NCBI RefSeq assembly: GCF_905163445.1
Contig: NC_053201.1
Location: 320,001 to 384,000, forward strand
Origin: Pararge aegeria
Lineage: Eukaryota > Arthropoda > Insecta > Lepidoptera > Nymphalidae
DNA length: 64,000 nucleotides
Direction: 5' to 3'
Shown piece after piece: positions 11,218 to 23,773 of this stretch; position 1 is the first letter of the stretch; each line of letters begins with the position of its first letter. The notes beneath the pieces are model-generated. The model had not been told where the DNA came from, ran no database searches, and saw nothing but the letters and a program-made list of their open reading frames with translations. The position numbers and the translations under genes are program-made.

Positions 11218-12499
11218 TTGCATATCATGGAATTCCGCAAAGAAACGCCTGCTTCTATCCAATAACTAACAATTGGTTGATGGCCGCCAGAAGCGACGCG
11301 GCTATCCAAAGTGTTGCTCGGTGTATAGGCGTTGGTGTTCCACTTAACATTAGATGGGTCATCAGCTTGGCTTGTAGTCAATTATTACTATAAAATATTC
11401 AATCAAAGAATCATAACAACACGGAATCCTAAATATCATATAGTCGGTCCGACACTGATTCGCCATAAGAATTGATAACCTTTTTGTAAGTCAATCGATA
11501 ATGGTTTTATTACAGCAAATATGGGACGTCTTATATTTTCTGTGGTTTTTACTAAAAATGCTTATATTGAGAACTATAGAGCATTGATCCAATGTTGAAC
11601 TGATTATTATCACATGCAACCATGTCAAACGGTGTAGCGTGCTTTCCGAGGCACGGAGTAACAAAGCAACTTACTCACCGCTGGTGAGTAGGAGCAGAGA
11701 ATATCTTGACAGAAAAACCCAATACCTAACAGACTTAGGTCTGACTGGGAAAGTTCATATTTACACCCTTAATATAAAACGGCCCGATTTCGATTCTCGG
11801 CACGCAGCTCTAACGTTTGAGAGTTTTGTGCATATAACATTTACCTAGGCTTGTTTTGAAGGTAAAGGAAAACATAATTATTTACTTTAAAACTAAACAA
11901 AACTACGCGCGAATTTGTAATTATAATATGCGGTAATGTGTAGGTACATTAATAGATAATTCATCTACGTAACATCATGTTTTTACCGAAAGTAAGTGAA
12001 ACTAGTGGTTTTCCGTAGGTACCTACCGCACAGTGGCTTTGAATGACAAATATTCATGTGGTGACTTAAAAAACCCTGGTGCAGAATGTTATCAGCAGTA
12101 GATATTACCTTTTTCCGGAAGCAGTCAGCTGGTTCAGTCGATGTCTTCTTGTGATTGTCACATTTGGCGATCATCTCAATAGTTGTCACAGGCTGAACTT
12201 AACAATAATTTATTCAGAGGAACGAAGGTACATTAAGATCTTTAAATTAACGAAGTGCGTTTATGGCGTTACCTAGATTTATAATTAAAACTGTTTCAGT
12301 ATTGTTCTTTACTCGAATGTATAATTTTGTAACATAGGCTATGCTTTATTTCTGGGGTCAAAGTACCTTTGTCTTAATCCATTTGGCACGGTCAATAGTT
12401 ACATAGAAAAAAGCGTATAGGTACCTCTTACTAATCGGTATATGTAATAAATAATACATAGTAAATTAATAAGGAAATTTTCAAATCAAATGAAACGGA
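11218..12499. other. Gene-free stretch
   Basis: A short repeat block CCGCAAAGAAACGCCTGC near 11233 recurs near 17300 (inverted), 41860 and 59168. Nothing else is supported. The overlapping ORFs are short and unbiased. Confidence 0.45.
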
Positions 12500-12507
12500 C
12501 CTTTGTA

Positions 12508-12735
12508 AAGCACATTGGCGCAGTGGTGAGCGCTGTGATCTTGAAAGCGGGAGGTTCTCGATTCGCTCCCCAGCAGAGCCAATTCGAGAATTTATAATTA
12601 CTTAATTGTCTCTGGTCTAGTCTGGTAGCCGTGGTTACCGTTACTGCCCTAACATCGCTCAAAAGCATACCTAACACCTGATTGTTTTTGTCGTTTGCTT
12701 GGGGCAAATTTAAGCCAATATTTAAGTACAGCAAC
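12508..12735 (+). repeat. SINE family C copy
   Basis: A tRNA-like head (GCGCAGTGGTGAGCGCTGTG, then GGTTCTCGATTCGCTCC) is followed by GAGAATTTATAATTAC and TGGTCTAGTCTGG. These are features of family C, whose best copy is at 15505-15750. Confidence 0.55.
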
Positions 12736-12739
12736 CAAT

Positions 12740-12960
12740 TACAATGAGTGTATCTCTGACGGCCCACGGTCGTTGGGGCCCAAGTTGCTGGTGTGGCGAG
12801 TTGGCGACCCGGTATACAAAAACGCAGCGTTGGGAGAAGTGGACAGAAGAGTTTCGATCAACGACGCGAGTTGTAGGCGATAGACGACAGCTGGCACAAG
12901 ACTGTCGTGTGAAGACCTACGGGTATGCCCAGCAGTGGACATCGATTCGAAGGCTAAGTG
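12740..12960 (+). mobile_element. RTE/CR1-like LINE ORF2 C-terminal fragment
   Basis: A frame reads HGRWGPKLLVW, the GRWG..LEW motif close to the end of these LINE proteins. It then decays, ending with a CCCAGCAGTGGACAT block and stop. Frameshifts make it a pseudogene fragment. Confidence 0.6.
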
Positions 12961-12965
12961 ACATT

Positions 12966-13530
12966 ATGCAAAATTCAAAATTTATTTTTTCAAAATTCAA
13001 AATTTATTTATTTCAAGTAGGCCTAATATAAGCACTTTTGAAACGTCAAGTCTGTCTGTTTGTAGTGATTCTACCACCGGTTTGGAAGATTCTACCGAGA
13101 AGAAGACGGCAAGAAACTCAGCAGTTGCTCTTTTCCAACATCAACAATTTACATTTTGCATTTTAACATTCATTTTTCTATCTTGTGTGAGCTGAAAGCG
13201 GAGCCGGAAGCTTCCAAGCAACCTTGTCATTAAAAAATTCATCAATTGTATAGTAACCTCGCTGTAATAAGTGTGTTTTAACAAATTCTTTAAACTTGTG
13301 CATTGGCAGGTCCAAAATCACCTTAGGAATCATATTATAAAAGCGTATACTCAATCCCACAAATGATCCCTGTACCTTACGCAGACGATATGCAGATGAC
13401 ACTAATTTATGACCATTTCTTGTAAGTCGACTATGCACTAAGTGAAAACCATTTTTTTGTAGTAATAATTGCCAAACCGAGCAAATGGCCCAACCGACCG
13501 ATAGATGATCTATATTCTCCTGTTTCGGTG
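12966..13530 (-). mobile_element. Non-LTR retrotransposon 3' end with RT C-terminus
   Basis: On the minus strand a frame (about 13178-13530) encodes VHSRLTRNGHKL, SSAYRLRKVQGSFVG and FYNMIPK, then KFKEFVKTHLL and YYTIDEF. This is the conserved C-terminus of lepidopteran jockey-like LINE reverse transcriptases. The 3' UTR (12966-13177) has the usual ACCACCGGT and GAGAAGAAGACGGC blocks. It is 5'-truncated. Confidence 0.8.
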
Positions 13531-14250
13531 GTGTTCTATAATGATAGTAGTTATGCCCAATCCGCACTGGGCCAGCTTGACCACCAAGGCCATACGGTCT
13601 GAAGCCCCTCCTAATTGTGTGAGGAGACCCGTGCGCTTTGCACGTGTAGTGGCAAATGGAAAACCCTCGCCTGTAAACAGAGAAAAACTGGGAATGCTAG
13701 GAACACGTCCTGCAACGCGCCGTCGTACGTTCATAAACCTCAGACGTTGGTGTTAACCCTCATGTATCTGTCATAACATCGGAAACCCCGCCCTTCGGAC
13801 CAGAAGACTATGGGGATCACAAAATATTCACCGAGGCAAAGTCGCGCGCTACAGTAGGCGCCGAATACATATCCTTAAAGTGTGAAAGACCCCGGGCACG
13901 CGCCCGATGCCGATACCTATTCCATAATGCAGCATCTATCTTCCCAACGCCTGGCGCTCTTATCAGTTATCACTATGTGGCGGCTGAACACCGCCTCGCT
14001 GCCAATGTCGACAACAACCTCACCGTTTTATAGTAATAATTGACGGAATAAGCAGATTACAGATGAACAGTACGCCTATAAACAGGCCACTTCGCCTTGC
14101 TCATCTGCAACTTGCCACCCTGTGTCCAGCAACCTAAGGCGTAGGAATTAAGGCTCACGTGCCTCTTGTTACCGCTACGCTTCTGGGACTAGAACACAGC
14201 TACGCTGCTTGCGGTACAAATAAGCATGAAAGCTCAGCTCTCTCTCCTAG
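13470..14250. repeat. Mosaic of family D and SINE-A fragments
   Basis: A family D piece (ATAATTGCCAAACCGAGCAA) is followed by a SINE-A piece at 13556-13640 (CAATCCGCACTGGGCCAGC). After a stretch of unrecognised sequence (13760-14030), another family D piece begins near 14035 (ATAATTGACGGAATAAGCAG) and continues to ACAAATAAGCATGAAAGC. No gene seen. Confidence 0.5.
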
Positions 14251-14278
14251 CTTAGCTACGAGTATGTTCATATAATAT

Positions 14279-15260
14279 ACTAGCTGTTGCCCGCAACTTC
14301 ATCCGCGTATAAGTCACCCTTAAAAGATAAACAAATATGCTGTGGCGGATTTTTTTAGAAAGGGGAACAACATTATGATACATGTTTTTATCGAAACTTT
14401 AACCGTTTATGCAGCGCACGCAGCGGAAGCTCTCAAAGGGAAAAAAAACACCGGATTTTAAAACATTCTTCATTGATGCCATGCTCTTATTGGTCTTAGC
14501 GTAATGCTATACAGCCTAAAGCCTTCTTCGATAGATGGAGATCAAACACAGAAATAATTTTTCCAATCGGACCAGTAGTTCCTGGGATCGTCGCGTTCAA
14601 GTAAACAAACAAACTCACTTCAGCTTTATATATTAATACCGTTGGTGTGAGAAGTGGTGGAAGGCGCCCGACGTGACGGCCCTGTGGTGGAATGCGCGTG
14701 AGCTGCGCGCTGTACTCCACAGTAGGTACTTAGACATTATTATAAATAAATAAATAAATATACTACGACAATACACACATCGCCATCTAGCCCCAAAGTA
14801 AGCGTAGCTTGTGTTATGGGTACTGAGATAGCTGATGAATATTTTTTTATGAATATAATACACATAAATACTTATACTACACAGATAAGCACCCAGACAC
14901 TGAAAAACATTCATGTCCATCACACAAACATTTTCTAGTTGTGGGAATCGAACCCACGACCTTGGACTCAGAAAGCAGGGTCGCTGCCCACTGCGCCACT
15001 CGGCCGTCACATTGCAACATTACTTTATTTTTCTAAAATCAATGTAGCCGAAGTTACTCCCTATCACATCAGCTACGTACCGATAAAAGTCCCGTCAAAA
15101 TCGGTCCAGCCATTTCAGAAATAAGGTGGAACAAACAGACAGATAGACAGACAAAAATTGTAAAAAATGTTATTTTGGTGTATGTACCGTATATATATTC
15201 ATATAGATGTAACAAAAAAACGGTTATTTCAATATTACAAACAGACACTCCAACTTTATT
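14279..15260 (+). repeat. Repeat G-like element split by a SINE
   Basis: The start TACTAGCTGTTGCCCGCAAC is at 14279. The matching 3' portion (AAAATCGGTCCAGCCATTTC, then AACAAACAGACAGATAGACA) is at 15095-15150. A family B SINE occupies the middle and is listed separately. Confidence 0.5.
14744..15010 (-). repeat. SINE family B, full minus-strand copy
   Basis: The AAATAAATAAATA tail, CGACAATACACACATCGCCA, AGCCCCAAAGTAAGCGTAGC, ATTTTTTTATGAATATAATA, B box GTGGGAATCGAACCCACG and head CTGCCCACTGCGCCACTCGG are all present. The 125-codon minus-strand frame is a SINE shadow. Confidence 0.9.
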
Positions 15261-15504
15261 CTATGTATAGATGAGCTCCAGTGGATCTAGACGTATAGTC
15301 AAGTAGGTTAGGGCAATTCTTTAAAACAGCAAGGGCTATTGCTGCAATTATTATTGCTGAAAAGTCTTGGTCCGGCCAGTGCCGACTTTGCCCCTCGTGC
15401 AGACTTGGTCCGCAACCGATACTATTAGTAGAGCGGTGAGATAACGATGTGTAGTGTATCCTTTATAGAAATAGAATAGATAGGTAAATTGACAAGGTTG
15501 TCGC

Positions 15505-15750
15505 ATTGCACTGTGATGCCGCGGTGGGCGCTGGAGTTTTAATTAGGAGGGCCCGGATTCGATTCCGGGCAGGTACAATTTGAGAATTAATCTGGACTGC
15601 GGCCTAACCTAGTTATCACTTTACCGACAATAACCCATTAGTGTTATGGGGTTTAATATAAATGCCATGCTTTCTAACAGGTTATACCATCTAAGACTGC
15701 AATATCTTACCTCCAGGTGAGATTGCAGTCAAGGGCTGTGGTGGAATAAA
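15505..15750 (+). repeat. SINE family C, reference copy
   Basis: The head CGCGGTGGGCGCTGGAGTTT and B box CGGATTCGATTCCGGGCAG are followed by TTTGAGAATTAATCTGGACT, TTAGTGTTATGGGGTTTAAT and CTCCAGGTGAGATTGCAGTC. It ends in a GTGGAATAAAAAAATG tail. Confidence 0.8.
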
Positions 15751-15766
15751 AAAATGTGAGTGTAGA

Positions 15767-15800
15767 GTCGTATCGATCGCAATGCCGCGATCGATACGAC
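15767..15800. repeat. Perfect 14-bp hairpin
   Basis: GTCGTATCGATCGC is followed by the 6-base loop AATGCC and its exact reverse complement. It sits just after the tail of a SINE C copy. Confidence 0.8.
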
Positions 15801-17340
15801 CGTTGTAGGTAAATCTTTGATAACATGACGAGGTCAGTCACTTAGTGAACCGTGGAAGAATGAACAATTATTCTAGAAACACAACAATGCAATGAGTGTT
15901 TTGCGCTTCTCGATAGTCGAGCTCCATCATCAATCGCCTAGAAGCATAAATAAAGCTTAAACAAACATAGACAAAGCTTTAAACCAAATTTTGATGTTTC
16001 TGGTTAATTTTTTTCTTAGCGAAAAATAATTTAACATCTTAACGCACCGAAATTGATTTAATAATTATAAATGCGTGTGAAGCATTGACAATTAATAAAT
16101 TTATTTACGTAAATGGCGGTTTCTACATATGAAATACTATTTGCGGTTTAGCAATGAGTGGGTAACTATATTGACTTATTCTAATGTAAGTAAGTGGAAG
16201 TAAAACGCTTTTGTAATTAACAATACTAAAGAAAACAATCAGAAAGTTTCCCTCGCAAATGAACGGCAAAGAGAATATAATTAAGATTTAAGGAGGAGAT
16301 AGAGAAAAATTAAGGCAGATTAGCAGATTATATATATAGATGTAGCAGATTAATTAAAAAAGTTATGAATAGTCAATACTGGGTTTGATCCATCCAAATT
16401 CAGAAGTGGGATTTGATCGGTAGACCTACATATTAAGTTTAATATGTCTCTTGATTTATATAATTTTATGACCATGATCCACGTTAATAACTTGAAGTAA
16501 ATCCCATTTATTTACACTACTCTATGATCGCTTCTAGTATAAGCTACAGTAAAAATATTCTGAGCACAAACGACAGTTCTGCCAATCATTACAGTTAATA
16601 GCTCGCGAACAAAACGCAATATCTCGTGAAGCGACACTACAGCGGCCACATAAGGTGCGTCGCCCATTACGATAAAGGAAGCGTGCGATGAGCGCGCGAT
16701 ATGGGCACGGCTGCTATTGTACGCTGAAACTGCGCTGAAACCATGTGCCAAGCGTGTCACCGCGCCTTATGCGGATCCATGTGTATACACTGAATTATTT
16801 ATCACAAGTACTATAACAATCGCCTACATTTTATCCAACTAAATGTACTGCAATCTCCCCTTCTTGCATTTTCATTTGTCTATTAAGAGCGGACTTTAAC
16901 GATTTGTGACAAATAAGTGATAAGACGGATAAGTGTTAAGGGACATATAGAAGACATTGTGCCGTTCCACTTAACGTTAGATAGCGGCAAGAAGAAAAAG
17001 GAGAACATATTATGCTCTTTGCTTTCAAACTTCTAATTCGTCTACAGCAAGTCCTCCTGGCAAAATAAAAACAGGATCACAGAATTTTGTAATCCAGGTG
17101 AATTTTGTAAATTGGAAACTCTAAATCGAGTTCCATTAGGTTAATTTTGCATTGACATTTCGGAAACGATTAACATTTTGGTAACTACTCGAAATTTGCG
17201 AGCCTGAATCTTATACTAAGCGTACTGTCATCAACCGAGTTTTTACACATATGCATAAATAATTGTGTTAAGAATAAAACTATTGGATAAAAGCAGGCGT
17301 TACTTTGCGAAAATCCATGATATACAATAAACATTAAGCT
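15801..17340. other. Gene-free stretch with an 82-codon minus ORF
   Basis: The minus frame at 16512-16760 has balanced composition but no recognisable domain, and clear splice sites were not found. Family sequence CAGGCGTTACTTTGCG lies near 17295. No gene is called. Confidence 0.4.
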
Positions 17341-17350
17341 TTATTTGCTA

Positions 17351-17690
17351 CTAGCTGTGCCCTGCGGTTTTATTCGCGTCTACTACGGATCGCAGCGTAC
17401 AACATAGTCATGGCGTAAAATCGACAAAAACTTTCATCGTCTATCCCGAACGAGCTCAATTGTTTTGCAGGATGAAAAATATATTCTGTTTGAGCACATG
17501 CGCATTTAAAACTGCGTAAATAATACTCAACTTTAGGCAGTGTACCGCGTGCGTGCACAATGAGTGATGAGTGGCGCCTGCGCAGGTTGGCGAGCGGCGT
17601 GTCGTACGCATGTTTATGACATTATTATAATTAACGTTGGCACTTTGTATGTGGCGCTGGCAGCCGGGAGGCACCGACAATGTACTTTAT
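17351..17690 (+). repeat. Repeat G-like 5' fragment
   Basis: Begins ACTAGCTGTGCCCTGCGGTT and contains ATGGCGTAAAATCGACAAAA, matching repeat G in a diverged form. The 3' end is lost. Confidence 0.5.
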
Positions 17691-17759
17691 ACCACTTGTA
17701 GTGACATCAAGATGATGATTGAATTATTTGATTACTTTAGAAGTAGTTCGATTGATTAG

Positions 17760-17925
17760 TTAAGCTTTTTGTGAAAGAGCTCGTCTGAGAAAGTACTACC
17801 CATGCTTATTACTGACGCCAAGTAGCTCTGCTGTGATCCGGTTTAAAGGATGTGGTGGTGCAATTACAGGAACATGAGACTTCACAGCTATGCTTCAGGT
17901 TGATGATGATGATGATGATGATGAA
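17760..17925 (+). repeat. Family D fragment ending in a GAT microsatellite
   Basis: AGCTCGTCTGAGAAAGTACT and GCAATTACAGGAACATGAGA match family D, and a run of about eight GAT units follows (17899-17925). Confidence 0.6.
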
Positions 17926-18480
17926 GTATTTCGGTAAGTATACAAGGCAGCCAAATTATCCACCTTCAACAATTCCTCCTTTATTTTTCTTCTTGTGGAG
18001 AATGATGAGCAGGATTTTGAAAATATTAAGCAATAAATGGGAAAATTTCATTATGGAGCACCGGGTTGGTACAGACTCATGCACCAAGTGCTCAGTAGAA
18101 GTGGGTACTTACCTTAATTAGGAGATATGTTTGATCAATTTTAATTTATAAATTGTTAATATGATAATTGTTAAAAGCTATGGAATTTTATCCGAAATAA
18201 ACTCTATTAGTTTATTGCTAAAAATACGAAGGTAGGTATTTTAATTTAATTTTAATTAGTATATTTAATGAAAGTTTATTTAATAAATGGGAAAAATTAG
18301 TTTATTTAATAAATGGGAGAAGTATTCGCCTATCGTGTTGATATGTACGCGATAAATTTTAAATCAGCTTCGCCGGTGCGAAGTTGCCATTTCTTCAGGT
18401 CCTTTGGTCAATTTTCCGAGCATAGGGCCCTGCCCATTACCACTTGTAAGGCAACTGCTACGCCATAGAGATCGCTAGAG
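17926..18480. other. Gene-free AT-rich stretch
   Basis: No exon or named repeat. TTTAATAAATGGGA occurs twice near 18280-18320. Confidence 0.5.
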
Positions 18481-18530
18481 AGGCTTACAGTAGTGTCGCG
18501 GCGCTTCAGCCGCGACACTACTGTAAGCCT
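18481..18530. repeat. Perfect 22-bp hairpin
   Basis: AGGCTTACAGTAGTGTCGCG plus GC is followed by the loop GCTTCA and its exact reverse complement at 18509-18530. A further AGAG/CTCT pairing extends the stem with a bulge. Confidence 0.9.
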
Positions 18531-20664
18531 GTCTCTAAAAAACGTAGTATAATCAATACAAATAAAAATAAACAATTAACATGAACACCCTACGTTATCG
18601 TAGATTCCTCTTTAACGTAGCTGGTTATTGCATTCACAAATATGTCGCTTCCCACTACGTAGTATTGTAACTAAACATGCAAGCATCGGTTCAAGGTGGC
18701 AGTTAAAGTTCAGTTCATTTGTTCGGTGTAATGGATCGTTCAAGATCAAGTTGAAGGCTCAAGGCAAGTGAAATGGCGGCATACACGAATGTGGGGTCAT
18801 TACAACATATTGTACGAGTATTTTTACTGATAATATGAAGTATTTGTTGCCCCCGACTTCATCGGAATTGACTATCTCTCTGAGGTCAGGAGCGTTGTGG
18901 TCATATGGGAATTTATAATTTCTGAATTTCTCTTTTCGGTTCTGCTTGGAGGCTTCGGCCTTGGCTAGTTACCACTTTACCGAAAAAGATGTGACTCAGC
19001 GTTCCGGTACTATACCACGTAAAACTAATGTTCTCGCTGATTTAAAAACATGTGTTGACTAGCCTCGGCTTAACAATTTTGCATGTAGAAAGATAGCTTA
19101 GATGGCATCTTGGATCCTCTTTGCTCGCGAGAAAACGTACTAGCCAGTTAAGCGCACAGTGGGTACAGTAACTCAAAACTTCTCCTATTCCCAGTTGCCG
19201 TGCTTTGGCAGGTGGGCAAGTTAGTTTAATCCTTTGTCAGTGGATATAATCGCGGGTTACAAAAAGTTACTGTATCGGTAAGTGGCAAGTTATATCAAAC
19301 TAGCCCCCGCCGAGTTCGAATTGGGATTTTTCTTTTACAATCTTAAGGTCGTCACAAATATCTGAAAAACGATGATCTATCTGAAAGCTGAACGTCCATT
19401 GACCTACATCTGTTTGAATCGATCCAGGTCATTGGTTACGCACGTTATCTTCGAATTTAGATATTCGCGCTTAAGCTGTGTATTCACTTGGATGTTTATA
19501 TATACATAAAAATACATGTGCATGCCATGACGGGGCTTTATGTTCATATGCCTATCTACTCAATAATGTGTACAGTGTTGTGTGATATAAAATATGAAAT
19601 CAATAAATAAATGAATTGAATACTATAAATGTAAAAAGCTATAACAGAATAGATAATAGGAAATAATAAATGGATACTAATACTATGTTATATAATATTA
19701 AATAATCGTCTTATTTCAATTCATTTTCATGACATAATAATTTTTAACATAATTTTATGACAAAACAATTGGCTGAGCAATTATTTAATTTTAAAATAGA
19801 TTTATTAACCTGACGATCTTTAATAGTAACTAATTATTCTGACACCTAATATATATTTCTACTAACACTAATTAGAATCCTGATATCGTGTATTTGTAAT
19901 AGTTATAAGGGTCAAACTGTTTGTTATTGCAATGCCCTGACAGGGCTTCATGACTATGTGAAGGCATGGATGCAAAATAATTAAATAAATAAAATTAGTA
20001 AAAAAAAGTTGGGTTGTGTTGCGTGTTCTAGACAAAGACATAATTAAATATAGATAAAACTAAGAAGAAAAACCTCACCTAATTACAAAACTTTATCCAA
20101 ATCTTTCGAGCCGTTTTCATGATAAGTGCACGAAGTATATCATGTAAGTAGGTGAATAACAAACAAGTGGGTGAACAAGGTATCAACTTAATTATCTTCA
20201 TAATACATATTAAAAATACATAAATCAAATGGTTTCAAAGATCTCTTTACAATGTTGGCTGCGGTAAGGATAGTAAAACATTTTTAGATCTGTCAATTTA
20301 AAACCTACAGATTTATGTAGAATAGAATCGGTAGCGTTTAATATGTGCAAATATCTACTCGGCAAGTCTGCGTTTGCGCAGCTCTGTTACATCGCTAGTG
20401 GCCACGCTCCCTAATGGTACGCAATTTTGAGTGGTGATCTTATTTATTTGCGAATTGGTATTTTCTTATTTTATGTGTGAGTTATTGCGCTATTTTAATG
20501 ATGCTGGCTAAGTCCATTCTTGTTTTGGATCTATCCGGGTATTTTTATAATTTTTTATTAGTGTTTTTACCTACACTTGGATGAATTATCAATTTACAGT
20601 CTACAGTGCTACAGTCGCTATAAAACTGATGTGAAAGGCATATACTAATTTTCGGCAGCGACGG
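18531..20664. other. Gene-free stretch with SINE-C debris
   Basis: A decayed family C body lies at about 18890-19030. CATGCCATGACGGGGCTT near 19523 recurs in diverged form near 19929 (CAATGCCCTGACAGGGCTTC) and is probably an old LINE tail. No exon found. Confidence 0.45.
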
Positions 20665-21230
20665 TAGGAGAGCTGTAGCTTAATTGGTGAAAGCGCTCAG
20701 ACTCCGATTGCCCGAGAGTCGCAGGTTCAAATCCTGTCGGTTCCGAAATTTTTTATATGCATTTTAAATTTATAAAATTATCCAGGTATTCGGTACCTAT
20801 TTATGCAGTCATGATATTTGTTTTATGGGAAGCTTTAGCCGTGGCTAGTTTGGCCATACCTTTTTGTTCTCGCTCTTGCTGTCGTAATCCTTTTGTAGGT
20901 CGTAGGTTGCCTGGCAGAGATCGCTTTTAAGCGATAAGGCCGCCTTTTGTATTCTACTCCAGTCTTAGTGTTTCTCTCTATTCGTCCTTTATTTTCTTAA
21001 CTGTGTAGTGGTGTACAAATAAAGAGTTTAAATAAATAAATAAAACTGACATCTTTGTCAGTGTGATCAAACTAGCCACGTGCCGCTAAGCTATTTAACT
21101 TTCTGGTATGATGTTGCGTACAAATCCAGTAGGGGTATAGGTAATATACCTGATATACCCCTAACCGTTAGTCTGTTACCAGAACGTGTGATTGCAGTCT
21201 TGGGCTAACTTGTAGTGGGATTTAAAAAAA
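20665..21230 (+). repeat. SINE family C copy split by a LINE tail
   Basis: The tRNA-like head (TAGCTTAATTGG A box, CAGGTTCAAATCCTG B box with a perfect T arm) starts the element. Its body resumes after 21050 with GTGATCAAACTAGCCACGTG and ACCCCTAACCGTTAG. A GGCCGCC-family LINE tail (about 20870-21050) is nested inside. The acceptor arms do not pair, so this is not a working tRNA gene. Confidence 0.7.
20870..21050 (+). mobile_element. LINE 3' tail (GGCCGCC family), nested
   Basis: Contains AGGTTGCCTGGCAGAGATCG and GCGATAAGGCCGCC, then AATAAAGAGTTT followed by an AAATAAATAAATA terminus. It interrupts the surrounding SINE. Confidence 0.7.
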
Positions 21231-22054
21231 TTAAAAAAGCGTTAGCAGTGGGGATTTTAATAGTTGGTATAATCAAATAAAGACCAAATATTTAACTTAA
21301 TGAATTAGTTAGGTTATGAGAAACAAGTGGTTTTGTGGGGCTTGCATCCTTGCACCCATTAAAGACATGGGGTTCCTCAATAAATAGGCGAGAGTACGGG
21401 CTACACTTGCATATTCATCACACTTTCTCCAGGTTTTCAGCCACCAATAGCCGTATATTAAGTTTTTTTTATTCCACTACAAGTTAGACCTTGATTGCAA
21501 TCTCACCTGGTGGTAAGTGACATCTACGGTGGTAGCGGGCTAACCTGTTCTCTTTCTGTCACGTCTTTTTAAAGTTATAAATGCTTACTATCCAAGGTAT
21601 AGCGTTTTATCCTGAAATCCTCCGAAGGGAATGCAATAGGTCATGGAAAAATTTCAACGTTTTATGTTAGGGATTTTTAGATTGACAGCATGCCGAATTT
21701 TAAAAGCAATCTATCCCTAAGGAGGTAAAATAGGAAAGACGTACGAAAGTCCTATTTATCTAAGTTAGGGACAATCTCACGGGAAATCAGAAATCGTACG
21801 CGGACGTAGGTCGTGTTTGTTTCCTCATTGCGCGATGGACTATAAAACCTTCTAATCGTTTATTGTTTGACCGTTGCTGACCGATGTCATTAAAAATTAT
21901 GCATTATCCTATTGTCACATCAGGCAGCCATACAAAACTTATACGAGAGCCGCAATACCAAAAATAATTGTATTGACGACCGAGAGCAGCAGCCTAGGAA
22001 TAAGGGAATTCGATCGCCAAACTTGTTAGTCAGCGGCCGAGCAGTATCAGCAAA
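21231..22054. other. Upstream region of the first small gene
   Basis: A minus-strand SINE C fragment lies at 21465-21535 (GATTGCAATCTCACCTGGTG). The last 100 bases before 22055 should hold the promoter. I see no TATA box at a fixed position, but TTAGTCAGC at 22026-22034 is a possible initiator. Confidence 0.4.
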
Positions 22055-23640
22055 ATGAACTCGTTGCTGCACGCTGCCGCCATTATTCTGACTGTGATGC
22101 TGTTCCTTTTACAACCTCGATGTCCGCTCGCCGCCGTCTGTTACGTACGTACAGTAACCTAAGAATACAGATTGTTTTGTACTCTGTGGTACGTACCATA
22201 GAGGTCTTATTAAAAAGGCAATAGAACTTAGCACTATTAGCTAAGGCGATGTAGCTTGAAAATTACAATTAAGTCGCTAACTGTAACATGTTTTTTTTAA
22301 TTCGACTGCTCTGAGTCTCGTTCGCTACGACCAGGTGATATAACATTTCTATTGTATTGTTGTTAACATTTCTATGGTGCGTACCTACTTCCGATTCCAT
22401 AATAGAAAAATACGGGGTTTAGCTGTGTCGTTGACACTGGCCTTGTGTTTTACGACTTGTAAACGGTATATATAGCAAGAGTACGACTTATGCCGACGTA
22501 CTTGCAGGTGGAAATAAAAAAATATTGAAAGTACGCCAGCTAGCTTGTGTTATTGGTACTAGCATAAATAAATACTTATAATTTACAAATAAACACCCAG
22601 ATACTGAAAAACATTAATGTTCAACACACACACATTTTCCATTTGTGGGAATCGAACCCACAGCCGTGGACTCAGAAAGCAGGGTCGCTGCCCACTACGC
22701 CAATCAATGAGGCAGATTGCATGCAAATTCCTCCGCATCAGATATAACATACATTTGCAATAAATGGCCGACCGAGCTGTAATACATTGCCCCGTGTACC
22801 TTAGAAATAAGGCTATCAATTTGTTTTTGCACGAGACACGATTGGCAGTCACGCTGCACACGATGCGACGCGCAGTTAATGCTCAGGTGAAGGAGTAGCT
22901 AGTGCGTTTTGCGTTGACGTAGGCGGCTCAGGTATCGTGGATCGTGTAGTGCAACGTCAGCTAGTTTGTATGTTTCTTACAGCCGTCGCAAAAACTTAAT
23001 AATAGCGCTCCGACGACATATCAAAACTTCGTTTACACTACTGACTATTTTACAACAAAAATGAACCACAATACCACTACTCTCTTAGAATATGTAAATT
23101 CGAATTCAAATAAGTATTTCTTCATTCAAATAGGCCCATACGGCCCATACGTAGCACTTTTTGATTTTAACGTTACACAAAAAAGGTGTAAATGGTAGTG
23201 AGATGATAGCGATAAGTGATAACTACACTAAACTTAAAAGCTAGCTAGCTTTACAAAGAGGGTTCAAAATGCGCTCTCTAAGAAGCCCCCAAAAAACTTA
23301 GCGGGGTTTTCTTTTCCTTATCACCGTCTCACATTGTAAACTGTTTAAAAAGCAAACATTCACACCCAAGCTTTTCTATCATTTAGGTTATCCTTTTACA
23401 CTATGCTTATATGACTTTAGCTTTTAAAAGTTACTAGTTTTGTACCTACTATTCATTTTCCGTATATTTTTGTTTCAGAAAAAACTCAATATAAGCCAGC
23501 ACTGGTTTCAATCAGACAACGTGAAGGAAATAGATTCCATGGACTGCGCCCGCAAGGCCTACCACAGTGCTCCCAAGTACAAGAAAGACCCCCCTATTCA
23601 CATCGACAGCGAGCTCGTAGGGCAAGAACCGCGGGACTGA
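22055..23640 (+). CDS. Small secreted or membrane protein, two exons, unrecognised
   Basis: I do not recognise the family. Exon 1 is 22055-22144 and exon 2 is 23479-23640, giving 83 residues after splicing. The start ATG has the insect context CAAAATG. Residues 1-28 form a hydrophobic signal peptide or anchor (AAIILTVMLFLLQP). The donor GTACGT and the acceptor TTTGTTTCAG join in phase 0. The second exon is hydrophilic, begins KKLNISQHWFQSDN with one N-glycosylation sequon, has a single Cys (MDCARKAYH) and is rich in Lys, Asp and Pro. Two AATAAA signals follow the stop at 23700 and 23721. The intron holds a SINE. The 3' end faces a minus-strand exon only 133 bases away. An extra internal exon cannot be excluded. 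Sequence shows the ORF and signals; function is unknown. Confidence 0.6.
22525..22712 (-). repeat. SINE family B in intron, minus strand
   Basis: The B box TTGTGGGAATCGAACCCACA and the head CTGCCCACTACGCC are clear. The copy is shortened at its tail side. It lies in the intron of the two-exon gene at 22055-23640. Confidence 0.8.
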
Positions 23641-23773
23641 AATGAAACTACTAAAACCCCTTGATTATTTAGTAACTAATGAAATAGCGATTGCTTTAAA
23701 ATAAATCTCGAAGAAAGTTCAATAAAAATAGTTAATTATCTACTTTCATGTTTTATTTTCATCGTTATGTCAC